DNA of 64,000 nt, from NCBI RefSeq assembly GCF_003971065.1, contig NZ_RYDV01000004.1, positions 62,001 through 126,000 of the forward strand, written 5' to 3'. Made by a program: the position numbers and the translations under genes. This stretch comes from Candidimonas sp. SYP-B2681 (lineage in GTDB: Bacteria > Pseudomonadota > Gammaproteobacteria > Burkholderiales > Burkholderiaceae_B). The first letter of the stretch is position 1. Every line of letters begins with the position of its first letter. The notes beneath the pieces are model-generated. The model had not been told where the DNA came from and did no database searches. It worked only from the letters and a program-made list of their open reading frames with translations. This document shows, piece after piece, positions 1-8,752 of the stretch.

Positions 1-478
1 GGCTTTGGAAGCCCCACGTGAAGTTCTCGTACTGTATCCACGAAAACAACAAGACCAGGCAAAGGCCGGCAATAAGGAAGATAGATCCACGGCGGCGGCC
101 CTGCGCGGCCTGCGTAATAAAAACCATGGCCGTCAGGCTTTGCAGTAGGACGGCGGCCACGAACAGGAATACATTGCGGCCGCCAAACCAATTGGCATCA
201 AGCCAGAAAAACACGCGCGCCAACACGATGCGGTGTTCCATGTGGGGCACCCACCATGCCGCGGTATTGCCGTCGGCAAGTTGCTGCAAGAACCCGATGG
301 ATCCTATCCATTGATCTGAATAGGGCAGCGGGGAAAAATAATGCACCACACCATAAATGGTACTGAAGAACACAAGCAGCCCAAGCACTAATAGCCATGC
401 GCCGGCCAGTCGGTCCAAGATACCCTGACTACGCCCTTTTGGCGCGCCTGACTTCCAGTCTGATTTATGCAGCACCAT
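1..478 (-). CDS. Polytopic membrane protein, GT-C-like (partial, runs off window start)
   Basis: An open frame starts with ATG at 478 and stays open to base 1 (159 codons); the C-terminus is outside the window. The product has a cytoplasmic head of about 25 residues, a first hydrophobic segment (LAGAWLLVLGLLVFFSTIYG), then a short loop and further membrane segments. It is clearly a paralogue of the protein at 29948-32041: both have a (H/Y)(Y/F)SP(L/V)PY start to the first loop, a matching MEHRIVLAR / NEHRIVLAR segment, an FFWLDANWF / LFWMDLAWF segment and ENxTWGFQS. These invariant loop residues resemble the acidic/aromatic first-loop motifs of GT-C glycosyltransferases, but no family name can be assigned. 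It lies 76 bp downstream of the TolC gene on the same strand, so it may be cotranscribed with the secretion genes. Confidence 0.75.
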   Translation of the reverse strand, partial: MVLHKSDWKSGAPKGRSQGILDRLAGAWLLVLGLLVFFSTIYGVVHYFSPLPYSDQWIGSIGFLQQLADGNTAAWWVPHMEHRIVLARVFFWLDANWFGGRNVFLFVAAVLLQSLTAMVFITQAAQGRRRGSIFLIAGLCLVLLFSWIQYENFTWGFQS

Positions 479-554
479 CCTTCCCCAAATCTGTAATTCG
501 GATCAGATCATACCAAGGCCCAGGCTCATGCCCGCACGATCCTGGCGCCACAAC

Positions 555-1955
555 CTAGCGCAGGATCACTTGTTCCGGACCGAAATAGGCATCGCTGGCG
601 GAATCGATGGCCCTGGCGTCCAGTGTGCTTGCCGCGCCGGCCAACGACAGCCGCGCCAGCACATACTGCAAGCGCGCCTGAGTAAGATCCAGCCGCGACT
701 GGTACAACAAGTCTTGGGCATCAAGTATGTCGACAATGCTGCGAGTACCGGCCTGGTAACCCATCTCGATCGCTCTAAGGGCCTCGGCGCTGGACTCCAC
801 TGCAGTGACCAAAGCGCTGATGCGTTGCGCACCACTGACCACCGCCTGATACTGACGGGTGACTTCCACGGCAACTCGTTCCCGGGTGGCTGCCAGCTCT
901 TGCGAGGCGCGGTCACGATTATGACGCGCCTGTCCTACCTGGGCGCTGGTCAATCCGCCCGAAAAAATAGGCAAAGCCACCTGGATACCGAAGGAATTTG
1001 TAGAACTGTCCTGGTCGCGGGTCGATATCGTCTCGCCCGACACCACACGCCTTGCCGCCACGATGTCCAAGGTAGGCAGGTGGCCGCCAAATGTACGGTC
1101 GACTTCCTGGTCCGATATGCGCACGCCCTCTTGGCCGCTACGGATTTCGGAGTTGCCCGCCATGGCTGCGACCAGCCAATCTTCTTGCGTAGCCGGTATC
1201 AGTACACCGGGTTTGAAGTCGCGTTTGAGCATGCTGATACGCAATGGCGCGCTGCCTACCATTTCCTGCAGTTCCCGGCGGGCTACGACCAACGCGTCTT
1301 CCGCCTTGATCAAATCGGCCCGGGCCAGATCGCGGCGCGACTTTGCTTCATGCACGTCAGTCACGGTTCCCTCGCCGCCATCATAGCGGCGCTGCGCCAC
1401 GGTAATTTGTTTCTCGTTGGCGTCCAGCTTGCTTTGGGCCAGGGAAACGTTTTCGTAAGACAGCAAGACCTGAAAATAGCGATTGATCAGGCGTAGCGAC
1501 GTGTCTTTCGCCCTGGTGTCGAACACGGCCAGGCTATAGTCGGCGCGCGCCTGGCCTTGGCGATACTCCGCAATGCGGCTCCAGTTGAAAACCGTTTGGG
1601 TTGCCCGGATTTCGTTGGTGCGCGACGGGTAGTTAAGGTCAGAACCGACGGTATTGCCGCCGGGCCCCGGTTCGTCCAGCGTGCCGCGAATTTTATTGCG
1701 CCCCAGGGATGCGCTAACTTGCGGCAGCAAGCCCGCGCGGCCTATCGCCCGATTGGTTTGACCCGCTTCGCGTTCGCTGATGGCAGCTTGGTAGGTTGGG
1801 TCATTTTGCAGAGTGGCCCGCCAGGCTTGCGACAGGGTTAAGCCCGACGATTCAGTATTGGCTGGGGGTGCAGCTTTTGCAGCCTGCACCCCCAACGAGG
1901 CAGACGCCAATGCCAGCGCGCAGACAAAGCGCGCAACAGTCGGCAGCACACGCAT
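555..1955 (-). CDS. TolC-family outer-membrane channel of type I secretion (SapF-like)
   Basis: The 466-residue product starts with a Sec signal peptide (residues 1-25, ending VQA-AKA). The mature part shows the duplicated TolC/OEP architecture: SLSQAWRATLQNDPTYQAA-type helix start, GLLPQVSASLG, and the second-half equivalents near GAQRISALVTAVESS and SIVDILDAQDLLY. It would form the trimeric outer-membrane exit duct for the ABC-HlyD complex encoded directly upstream. The start is fixed by AAGGAG eight bases before ATG; it begins 2 bp after the HlyD stop, so translation is probably coupled. It is a diverged paralogue of the TolC protein at 24740-26206, sharing GRAGLLPQ and the TYQAAISE motif. 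In the Campylobacter fetus S-layer system the equivalent is SapF. Confidence 0.93.
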   Translation of the reverse strand: MRVLPTVARFVCALALASASLGVQAAKAAPPANTESSGLTLSQAWRATLQNDPTYQAAISEREAGQTNRAIGRAGLLPQVSASLGRNKIRGTLDEPGPGGNTVGSDLNYPSRTNEIRATQTVFNWSRIAEYRQGQARADYSLAVFDTRAKDTSLRLINRYFQVLLSYENVSLAQSKLDANEKQITVAQRRYDGGEGTVTDVHEAKSRRDLARADLIKAEDALVVARRELQEMVGSAPLRISMLKRDFKPGVLIPATQEDWLVAAMAGNSEIRSGQEGVRISDQEVDRTFGGHLPTLDIVAARRVVSGETISTRDQDSSTNSFGIQVALPIFSGGLTSAQVGQARHNRDRASQELAATRERVAVEVTRQYQAVVSGAQRISALVTAVESSAEALRAIEMGYQAGTRSIVDILDAQDLLYQSRLDLTQARLQYVLARLSLAGAASTLDARAIDSASDAYFGPEQVILR

Positions 1956-1957
1956 GA

Positions 1958-3298
1958 TTACTGCTCCTTGAACGACTTGTTCAAGCGTTCCAGCATGGGT
2001 TTTAGCAAATAGCTGAGCATGGTGCGTTCGCCCGTGCGAATCAGCACCGACGCCGGCATACCCGCGCGCATCACGTTGTCGCCCAACATTTGCACGCCTT
2101 CGGGTGTCAGCTTGATTTGCGCACGGTAGTAAGGCATGTTGGTCGCCTCGTCGGTGAAGCGGTCGCCCGAAACGGTCAATACCTTGCCCGGAATATTGGG
2201 TGTGCTCGAATGATTGAACGCCGGGAAAGTAATTTCCACGTCAAGTCCAGCGTGCACCTTGTCGATTGTTTGAACCGGCACCTGGGCTTGCACCAAATAA
2301 GCATTGTCTTGCGGCACAACTTCCATCAATAGGGTGCCCTGCCCAATAACGCCGCCCACCGTGTGAACCTTCAAGTTTTGAACCACGCCGTCTATGGGCG
2401 AGCGTATGTCGGTTTCGCGCACGGTGTAATCCAATGCGGCCAGGCGGTCGCCCAATGCCGACGCCTCTTTTTGTACGTCGGATAACTGCGACTGCACTTC
2501 TTTTTGGTAGTCTTGGCTGCGCTGCAAAATGCGCAGTTTCAGCTCGGAGATCTGATTGCGAACCCGCCCTGCTTCCACCATGTCGTTAGACAGCGCGGCA
2601 TTAAGCTGAGCGGCGTCGCGTTCCAGTTCGAACATGCGGTTCCGCGGCAAATAGCCTTCCTTGGCCAGTTGGCGCACGCCTGACAATTCGCGATTGATGA
2701 AGCCAATTTGAGACTTGCGGCTGGTCTGTACCTGGCCAAGTCCTTTTAACTGAGCTTCAGCGCCGCGCTGATTTTCCTGCAGAATGGCGATTTCACCCTT
2801 CAAGGCATCTTGGCGTGTCTGGAACAGACGTTCCTGGGCACGCGCGGCCTCAACAAAGCGCGAATCGCCTTTAAAGCGAGACACCATTTGGGGGTCGTTA
2901 ACGATGCCAGGCGCGCCGTCGCGCTCTGCCAGCAGGCGTGCTTCGATGGTCTTGGCGGTGATGTATTGCGAGCTGATCACGCCCTGCTCGGCTTCGGAGC
3001 GGGTACGATTAAGGCGCAGCAAAATCTGGCCTGCCTTGACCTCGTCGCCTTCGCGCACCAGTATTTCGTCTATCGTGCCGCCTTCCAGATGCTGAATGCT
3101 TTTACGGTTACCGGCGACTTCAACCGTGGCGTTAGCCGGGACACCGGCGTCCAGGGGCGCAAACGCTGCCCACAAGGCGAAGCCGCCGAAACCCAGGATC
3201 AGTACCGCAAGGCCCCAGCGCATGGGCGACTGGGAATTCATATCCACTTCGGCTGATTCGTCGAAGTAATCAGCGTTTTTATTCTTGAACCAATTCAT
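1958..3298 (-). CDS. HlyD-family periplasmic adaptor of type I secretion (SapE-like)
   Basis: The 446-residue product has a short cytoplasmic N-terminus, one membrane segment (about residues 27-47), a lipoyl/barrel-sandwich half (VEVAGNRKSIQHLEGG, with the typical HLEGGxIxxIxVxEGDxV pattern), a long coiled coil (roughly residues 110-290, rich in Arg/Gln/Leu heptads) and a beta-barrel C-terminus (DIRSPIDGVVQNLKVHTVGG). This is the PrtE/HlyD membrane-fusion type that links the ABC exporter to TolC. ATG at 3298 is preferred over the in-frame start at 3319, because CCAGG lies just upstream and because the upstream gene stops at 3300, leaving a 1-bp gap. All three secretion genes are therefore one tight operon. 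Confidence 0.93.
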   Translation of the reverse strand: MNWFKNKNADYFDESAEVDMNSQSPMRWGLAVLILGFGGFALWAAFAPLDAGVPANATVEVAGNRKSIQHLEGGTIDEILVREGDEVKAGQILLRLNRTRSEAEQGVISSQYITAKTIEARLLAERDGAPGIVNDPQMVSRFKGDSRFVEAARAQERLFQTRQDALKGEIAILQENQRGAEAQLKGLGQVQTSRKSQIGFINRELSGVRQLAKEGYLPRNRMFELERDAAQLNAALSNDMVEAGRVRNQISELKLRILQRSQDYQKEVQSQLSDVQKEASALGDRLAALDYTVRETDIRSPIDGVVQNLKVHTVGGVIGQGTLLMEVVPQDNAYLVQAQVPVQTIDKVHAGLDVEITFPAFNHSSTPNIPGKVLTVSGDRFTDEATNMPYYRAQIKLTPEGVQMLGDNVMRAGMPASVLIRTGERTMLSYLLKPMLERLNKSFKEQ

Positions 3299-3299
3299 A

Positions 3300-5036
3300 T
3301 CAAACCTGGCCTTTGGCAACTACATGTAGCGGTGTCGGCGCGCTGGCAGCCGCCTGCAACTGCTGCTGGCGTAGCGCTTTGAGTACGTCTTCGCGAGGCC
3401 CGTACAGGGTCATCGTGCCTTCACGCATCACCAGTAGCTTGTCGACCGCATTAAGGATGTTCATCCGGTGTGTAATAACGACGACGGTTGTTCCGCGGGA
3501 TTTCAGTTCATTGACGGTGTCAACCAGTGCCGCTTCACCCACGTCGTCCAGATTCGAGTTCGGTTCGTCGAGAACCACTAAGGCCGGATCGCCGTAAATG
3601 GCGCGCGCCAGGCCAATGCGTTGCTTTTGCCCGCCCGACAGCGACGCGCCATCAACGCCAAGCCGGGTGTCGTAACCCTTGGGCAGACGCAAAATCATGT
3701 CGTGCACACCCGAGCGCTGGGCAGCCAGAATGACTTTTTCGTGGTCGACTTCGCCAAAGCGTGCAATGTTTTCTGCGATGGTGCCTTCGAACAGTTCGAT
3801 GTCTTGCGGCAAATAACCCAGATGCGGGCCCAGTTCGTCTTTATTCCACAAGAACACATCGGCGCCGTCCAGGCGCACGTGGCCGCCCTTGGCCTGCCAA
3901 ACGCCGACCAATAAGCGCGCCAGAGTCGACTTGCCCGAGGCAGAAGGCCCGATAATGCCCACAACTTCGCCCGAACCGATGGCAAAGCTTAAGCCCTTAA
4001 GTATCGGCAGCTGGCTGCCTGGCGCCGTGGCGAACACGTTTTCAAGCAACAACTGCCCTTTTGGCGCGGGAAGGCTCATGCTGGTGCCACGCGGAGGCGC
4101 TTCCTTCAGCATTTCGTCCAGCCGGGCATACGCCACGCGGGTGGACAACAACTGTTTCCAGGTGCCGATGGCCAGTTCAACGGGGCCCAGGGCCTTGCCC
4201 ATAAGAATCGAACAAACAATCATCATGCCGGCCGTGATCGAGCCTTCGATCACCAGCAAGGCGCCCGCGCCCAATATAAGCGACTGCAGGGAGATACGAA
4301 CGAACCGGGTCACCGTACTGATGCGCGCCGCGCGATCGGACGCCAACGTTTGCAGCAGCAGTACGCGCCGATGCTGGCCAAACCAGCGCGAGCGCAGCCC
4401 GGGCAGCATGCCCATGGCTTCGATGACTTCGGCGTTACGCAAGTGATTGTTGGCGAAGGAACCGGCAGCGATCGAGGCCTGGTTCGCTTCGGCCAAGGGC
4501 TTTTGCGTGGCCACATTATTGACGTAGGCCAGGACGAAAAGAATGATCGAGCCGCCCAAGGTGATTAGACCTAGCAGCGGGTGCACCATAAAGGTTACGC
4601 CAATATAGATGGGCGTCCATGGCGCGTCGAAAAAGGCGAAAAGCGCATTGCCAGTAAGAAACTGCCGCACATTGGTCAGGTCGTGCACCGCTTGCGATGG
4701 GTTACCGCCAGCCTTGCGCAGATTGCGTTCGAACGAGGCCGTGAAAACACGGTCGTTCAGCATCATGTCGAAGCGATTGCCGACACGAATCAGTACCGAG
4801 GACCGGGCAAATTCCAGCAAGCCAGACAACAAGTACAAACCCAGGACCAGGATGGTCAACATCAGCAACGTGGTTTGGTTGCTGCTTGCCAATACCCGAT
4901 CGTAAACCTGCAGCATGTAAAGCGATGGTGTAAGCGCCAGCACGTTGATCACACAGCTGAATGCAGCCAAGCTGTAGAACGTCTTGCGAAAACGGTATAG
5001 CACTTCGCCCAATTCGGTGCGACGGGATGGCTTCAT
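3300..5036 (-). CDS. Type I secretion ABC permease/ATPase (PrtD/SapD-like)
   Basis: The 578-residue inner-membrane exporter has six hydrophobic segments in the first 320 residues, then a nucleotide-binding domain with Walker A GPSASGKST (about residue 360), signature LSGGQKQR (about 463), Walker B LVVLDEPNSNLD and the switch His in VVVITHRM. It lacks an N-terminal C39 peptidase domain, so substrates should carry uncleaved C-terminal signals, as in PrtD/RsaD/SapD exporters of proteases, lipases and S-layer proteins. ATG at 5036 has an AGG seven bases upstream; the in-frame GTG at 5057 is less likely. Its nearest substrates are probably the cysteine-free proteins encoded from 6929 onward. Confidence 0.93.
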   Translation of the reverse strand: MKPSRRTELGEVLYRFRKTFYSLAAFSCVINVLALTPSLYMLQVYDRVLASSNQTTLLMLTILVLGLYLLSGLLEFARSSVLIRVGNRFDMMLNDRVFTASFERNLRKAGGNPSQAVHDLTNVRQFLTGNALFAFFDAPWTPIYIGVTFMVHPLLGLITLGGSIILFVLAYVNNVATQKPLAEANQASIAAGSFANNHLRNAEVIEAMGMLPGLRSRWFGQHRRVLLLQTLASDRAARISTVTRFVRISLQSLILGAGALLVIEGSITAGMMIVCSILMGKALGPVELAIGTWKQLLSTRVAYARLDEMLKEAPPRGTSMSLPAPKGQLLLENVFATAPGSQLPILKGLSFAIGSGEVVGIIGPSASGKSTLARLLVGVWQAKGGHVRLDGADVFLWNKDELGPHLGYLPQDIELFEGTIAENIARFGEVDHEKVILAAQRSGVHDMILRLPKGYDTRLGVDGASLSGGQKQRIGLARAIYGDPALVVLDEPNSNLDDVGEAALVDTVNELKSRGTTVVVITHRMNILNAVDKLLVMREGTMTLYGPREDVLKALRQQQLQAAASAPTPLHVVAKGQV

Positions 5037-5161
5037 GGAATGACCTGTAGGCGGCACATAACGGCGGTTACATGCATGAAATAACGAGAAACGTCTAGTA
5101 TTTTTATGAAAAGGCTGTTAACTATATCACGCTGTATCAGCCCATCAGCGGAATAAATTGT

Positions 5162-5185
5162 GACGTAGGCCTAATGGCCTACGTC
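5162..5185. terminator. Perfect hairpin between sapC-like gene and ABC exporter
   Basis: GACGTAGGCC - TAAT - GGCCTACGTC: 10-bp perfect arms with a 4-base loop. It lies downstream of the SapC-family gene and upstream of the exporter gene. There is no strong U-tract on either strand, so it may be a weak or factor-assisted terminator, or an attenuator, rather than a full stop. Confidence 0.5.
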
Positions 5186-5268
5186 GCCTTATGCAGGTGT
5201 GGCATTCAGTCTGCATAGGGGTTGTGATCGTTGCACAGCCAGCGTTTCCGGTAAGTCAGACTGTTGTT

Positions 5269-6057
5269 TTAACGCAAACCGCCGAAGCTGATCGTACCCC
5301 CGTCATTCAAAAATTCCAGGTCAAGTTCGCCATCGGGCGTTTCCAGCGATGTAAGCTGTTGTGCCGCATGCGCCTGCGCCAGTTGGCCCAATTTCGGCAG
5401 ATGTTGCATGGACAGCAATTGGCAATAGGCCACCGGTAAGGCGCCTGCCTGGCGGACTTCGTCAAAGGCCTCCGCTGAAAGGCTGTTCAACGCCGCTTCG
5501 TCGATGCGATGCAGCCCTTCCACCACCTGTTCGCCCGCGTCCGTTTGTAGTGTTATGGGCCAGGGCTGTATCAAATTATGTTTTTGCAGCGCCTCGCAAA
5601 TACGCTGGGTGGCTTGCCGATTGGCGAACACCTGCGTCAGGAAGTTCAATACGTCTTTGACCGATTGGGCCGGTTCGCCGTCCTCTGCAAAGAAACTTTC
5701 GCCCTCGGTGTCGGACAACAGGCCGCTGTCTTCGATAAAGCACAACACCTGCTGGCCGTCTTCAGTATTGGCCAGCATGAAGGGATAACTGCGGTACGCG
5801 GCCGGTATGTAGCCACCGAGCCACCGTCCATCGGCCGCCACCAGCAAGTTTTTCCCGGGCTGAAGGCCTTGTACCGCAACCGGCAGAAAGCCATCGCCTA
5901 CGGCAACAAAGCCCACAGGCAGGACCATGGCGGCCTTTGGCAGCTCTTGCACGACCAGCTGCGCCACGGCGTCACCGTCGGCGAATGAATACGAGGTGTA
6001 ACGCTGCCAGCGCTTATCGGCATGGCTTTCGCGTGAAACGACTTTAATATCGGGCAT
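5269..6057 (-). CDS. SapC-family protein
   Basis: The 262-residue product matches the SapC family (Pfam SapC) along its length: an opening domain with FADGDAVAQL, then PVAVQGLQPGKNLLV, WLGGYIPAAYRSYPFMLA, LCFIEDSGLLSD, an acidic GESFFAEDGEP stretch, and a helical C-terminal half ending near LLSMQHLPKLGQLAQ. SapC was named from the S-layer transport/expression locus of Campylobacter fetus, where it precedes sapDEF; its molecular role is not established. There is no signal peptide. ATG at 6057 is chosen over upstream in-frame starts because AAGGA sits eight bases before it. The gene is flanked by two strong hairpins (5162-5185 and 6131-6162), so it may form its own transcription unit, but the order SapC-ABC-HlyD-OMP is kept. 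Confidence 0.88.
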   Translation of the reverse strand: MPDIKVVSRESHADKRWQRYTSYSFADGDAVAQLVVQELPKAAMVLPVGFVAVGDGFLPVAVQGLQPGKNLLVAADGRWLGGYIPAAYRSYPFMLANTEDGQQVLCFIEDSGLLSDTEGESFFAEDGEPAQSVKDVLNFLTQVFANRQATQRICEALQKHNLIQPWPITLQTDAGEQVVEGLHRIDEAALNSLSAEAFDEVRQAGALPVAYCQLLSMQHLPKLGQLAQAHAAQQLTSLETPDGELDLEFLNDGGTISFGGLR

Positions 6058-6130
6058 TCGAGCATCCTTGTCTGGTTCGCCTGAATGCACATCGCTAAAG
6101 TAATGAAGCGGCACATCCAGATCCACATAG

Positions 6131-6162
6131 CCAAGGGCGGCCTGAACCTAGACCGCCCTTGG
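6131..6162. terminator. GC-rich hairpin upstream of sapC-like gene
   Basis: CCAAGGGCGG and CCGCCCTTGG form 10-bp perfect arms around a 12-base loop. On the minus strand it falls between the end of the 6223-6870 gene and the start of the SapC gene. It has no U-tract. It is the second such hairpin bracketing SapC and may act as an attenuator. Confidence 0.45.
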
Positions 6163-6222
6163 GAGCGACATTATAAGCTGCGCCGCCATAAGGTTTTTGC
6201 CCCGGCGGCGCGGCGTGCCCGA

Positions 6223-6870
6223 TTAATGAACCGTCGGCACTCCAACCTCGCTGGCCTGCGTCTTGAGGCTTTCAAGCCAAGGCAGGTCCAGCGGTAAATG
6301 CCACTGAGCTTCTTGTGCTTTAGTAATCAGCAGCTGTATCAACTGGTGAACGTGGTCCAGCTGCAAAGGCGATGCGAACACCGATTCGTGCTTGCATGGG
6401 TCTGTCATCGCCCTGGGCATGGGCAAGCCCCTGAACGCCAGGACCAGCTGCTTATCGTCGCGCTGCACGGTGAGCTCGGTTGCCAAATAAATAGCGGGCG
6501 AAGCCGTCTGCTTGGGCACGGCTTCAGCGTCGGGTTTCGCGGGAGCTTCTGTCGCGACCTGTGCCGCTGCCGCCGTCGCCGTGGCGTCGTCGGCTTCCGT
6601 CTTGGCTTCCATGGCCTGCTGATGCGACATCTGCAGCACATCTTGCCAATATTGGGCTGGGGTTTTGTTAAGCCCGGATAACTCGGGCAAACTGCCTAAA
6701 AGCTGGTTCAACACAATCATCACCATCCGACGGGTCAACAGCAAGTTGGCCACACCGTGCTTCCCGCGCTCTGCCCTGATGATCAGGCGGTCCTCGTAGG
6801 GGCTAAAGGTGATATTGAGCTGTTTACTAAGCCAATAAGAGGTTTCGGTGTTGTCGGATGGGCTAACCAT
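6223..6870 (-). CDS. Conserved-looking hypothetical protein, 215 residues
   Basis: I do not recognise this family. The product has an N-terminal globular part (residues 1-85: YWLSKQLNITFSPYEDRLII and a basic-hydrophobic LLLTRRMVMIVLNQLLGSL stretch), an Ala/Glu/Lys/Pro-rich low-complexity linker (about residues 95-135) and a second globular part (ELTVQRDDKQLVLAFRGLP to the end). There is no signal peptide and no membrane segment. ATG at 6870 is chosen because AAAGGA lies ten bases upstream; the longer frame to 6951 would overlap the upstream gene. It sits between a secreted FG-GAP protein gene and the SapC gene on the same strand, so an intracellular role linked to secretion (chaperone or regulator) is possible; that is inference from position only. 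Confidence 0.75.
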   Translation of the reverse strand: MVSPSDNTETSYWLSKQLNITFSPYEDRLIIRAERGKHGVANLLLTRRMVMIVLNQLLGSLPELSGLNKTPAQYWQDVLQMSHQQAMEAKTEADDATATAAAAQVATEAPAKPDAEAVPKQTASPAIYLATELTVQRDDKQLVLAFRGLPMPRAMTDPCKHESVFASPLQLDHVHQLIQLLITKAQEAQWHLPLDLPWLESLKTQASEVGVPTVH

Positions 6871-6928
6871 AAGTTCGTGATCCTTTCGAGCGCGTAATGT
6901 CTGGAAGTCAGACTTTAGTGTATCGCGA

Positions 6929-8650
6929 TCAAATATCCACGTAATAAGCAATGCCTTCGAACGACATGGTGCCGGCCAGCTGAATCTTTACAGATTCCAT
7001 CTCGGCGGCGTTGGCGGTATAGAAATGCGTTCCGCTTTCGGTATTAAAGAAGCGATAAAGTGCCGCGGTGCCTTCGGACTGCTCAGCGTGCGCCCGGTAC
7101 GCAACGCCTTCGTCGTCGTACACCGGAAGGGTGGCCCTGATGTTATCTGCTTCGGCGCGATTAGCGGTATACAAGTGCGTGCCGGTCTGTGTGTTGTAGA
7201 AGCGGAACACATCCACCAGGTCGTCAGCAACGGTACTCTTTTTAAACGCCGGGCCATCGAAAGAAAAATCGGGCATGCTCAACAACACCGATTCGACTTC
7301 CTGTTTGGACCCAGAATAAAAGTGCGTACCCGTGACCTTGTTATAAAAGCGATACATGGCCGAATCGTCGTATTTGCCATTGAGTTTGCCCAGCCCCGAA
7401 GGGCCGCTGAGTTGATTCAAATAGACATCGAAGCCACCATATCCGCCATATATCGAAAGCACCAGATCCGGCATGGTGTCACCGTTGAAATCTCCTGCAG
7501 CAACGACCGAGTAGACATACATGTTAGGGTCTCGCCCTTCAGGCAATTCCAACACTTTTGCAAAGCGGCCTTTACCGTCATTCAGTAAAATGGTCGAGCC
7601 CATATTCTGGTCATCCATCAAAATATCGGGGTAACCGTCACGGTTCAGATCGATGATCTCCAGGGACTTGTACCACATGGTAAGGGGCTGCGGCGCCGTG
7701 CTTTGCGCATAGCGTAGCGCCGTCTCATCAACGAAAACTCCATCGCCCTTGTTGACCAGCAACTGCATGTAGGGAGTGTGATAGAACACGTCAGCACTGC
7801 CGCCACTGGTTATAGACAGCGCTAAATCCGGTAGCGCATCCCCGTTCAGGTCGATGCTTTTGATATCCATAATGCTCTCGCCTGGAATACCTGTGGGAGG
7901 CAGCGGTATGGCAGTTGAGTGGGCAAAGCTTCCCTTACCATCATTCAGATATAGCTCGGTTTTGCCGGCGTTGCCGTTATCCCAACCACCCAGGATCATG
8001 TCGAGCCAGCCGTCGTTATTCACATCAATCAAACCAGACCATGTATTGGTCTTAACGACACGCCCGACCCCGGACCACGGATTAACCATGGTCAGATCGG
8101 GCAATAAATAGCCGGCCGAACGGAATACGCCATTGCCATCGTTAATTTGCAAATCGTTTCCATCATTCATCAAGGCGTTGACAAGAATATCCAAATCACC
8201 GTCATTGTCTATGTCGCCCGCCGAGGCTCCATGGTTGTTTTTCATTCCCTGCGGCAGGTTATGCGTCGCGTCTAGGAGCTTTCCTCCGGAGGATAGAAAT
8301 AGCTTATTCTGGCCGCCCGTAAAAGGAGGTTTATCTATTCCATTGTCGATGGCAAAAATGTCGTCCACGTTGTCGCCATTAAAGTCCGCCACAATCATAC
8401 GCGCGACGTAATTGATCCACGGCAGCCCGGAGGCAAACATCGTATCGGTCTGGTCGCTGAAACCGCCTTTGCCATCACCCATAAAGACCTGAAGCTGCGC
8501 AGGCGTAGATCCTAAACTTTCAGAGTGAATCTGAGCAACGACGAAATCGGTATGGCCATCGTTATTGAAGTCACCCGCTTTCAATTGATCCGCACTGGCG
8601 CCCAGGTACGGCTTCGATGACAAATTAAGGTGTTTTTGAAAGAAAGACAT
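6929..8650 (-). CDS. Secreted FG-GAP/VCBS repeat protein with C-terminal DUF5648-like repeats
   Basis: The 573-residue product has no Sec signal peptide and no cysteine. Residues 20-410 contain seven Ca2+-loop motifs of the DxNxDGxxD type (DFNNDGHTD, DFNGDNVDD, DIDNDGDLD, DVNNDGWLD, DLNGDALPD, DLNRDGYPD, DFNGDTMPD), the signature of an integrin-like FG-GAP/VCBS beta-propeller. Residues 430-573 hold three copies of a roughly 45-residue repeat starting (Y/F)RF(Y/F)NxxTGTH(F/L)Y, as in DUF5648. Such proteins are usually surface adhesins or carbohydrate-binding accessory proteins. Absence of cysteine and position upstream of the exporter genes suggest type I secretion. AGGA seven bases before ATG supports the start. 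Confidence 0.88.
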   Translation of the reverse strand: MSFFQKHLNLSSKPYLGASADQLKAGDFNNDGHTDFVVAQIHSESLGSTPAQLQVFMGDGKGGFSDQTDTMFASGLPWINYVARMIVADFNGDNVDDIFAIDNGIDKPPFTGGQNKLFLSSGGKLLDATHNLPQGMKNNHGASAGDIDNDGDLDILVNALMNDGNDLQINDGNGVFRSAGYLLPDLTMVNPWSGVGRVVKTNTWSGLIDVNNDGWLDMILGGWDNGNAGKTELYLNDGKGSFAHSTAIPLPPTGIPGESIMDIKSIDLNGDALPDLALSITSGGSADVFYHTPYMQLLVNKGDGVFVDETALRYAQSTAPQPLTMWYKSLEIIDLNRDGYPDILMDDQNMGSTILLNDGKGRFAKVLELPEGRDPNMYVYSVVAAGDFNGDTMPDLVLSIYGGYGGFDVYLNQLSGPSGLGKLNGKYDDSAMYRFYNKVTGTHFYSGSKQEVESVLLSMPDFSFDGPAFKKSTVADDLVDVFRFYNTQTGTHLYTANRAEADNIRATLPVYDDEGVAYRAHAEQSEGTAALYRFFNTESGTHFYTANAAEMESVKIQLAGTMSFEGIAYYVDI

Positions 8651-8752
8651 ACTGAGTTCCTACAGGAATAATGCCTGCTATTTCTCGAAACACGGATGTT
8701 ACGATATTTAACATTCCTGCGCCTTCGACATAGAGTCCCCACCCGTACCGCT

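Noticed and set aside
528-1496. Open frame of 322 codons on the plus strand
   Set aside because: It is fully antisense to the TolC gene, has no family resemblance and arises from codon bias of that gene.
555-5036. Type I secretion set as a haemolysin (RTX toxin) exporter
   Set aside because: No acyltransferase (HlyC-like) gene, no pore-forming toxin domain, and SapC is present; surface-layer export fits better.
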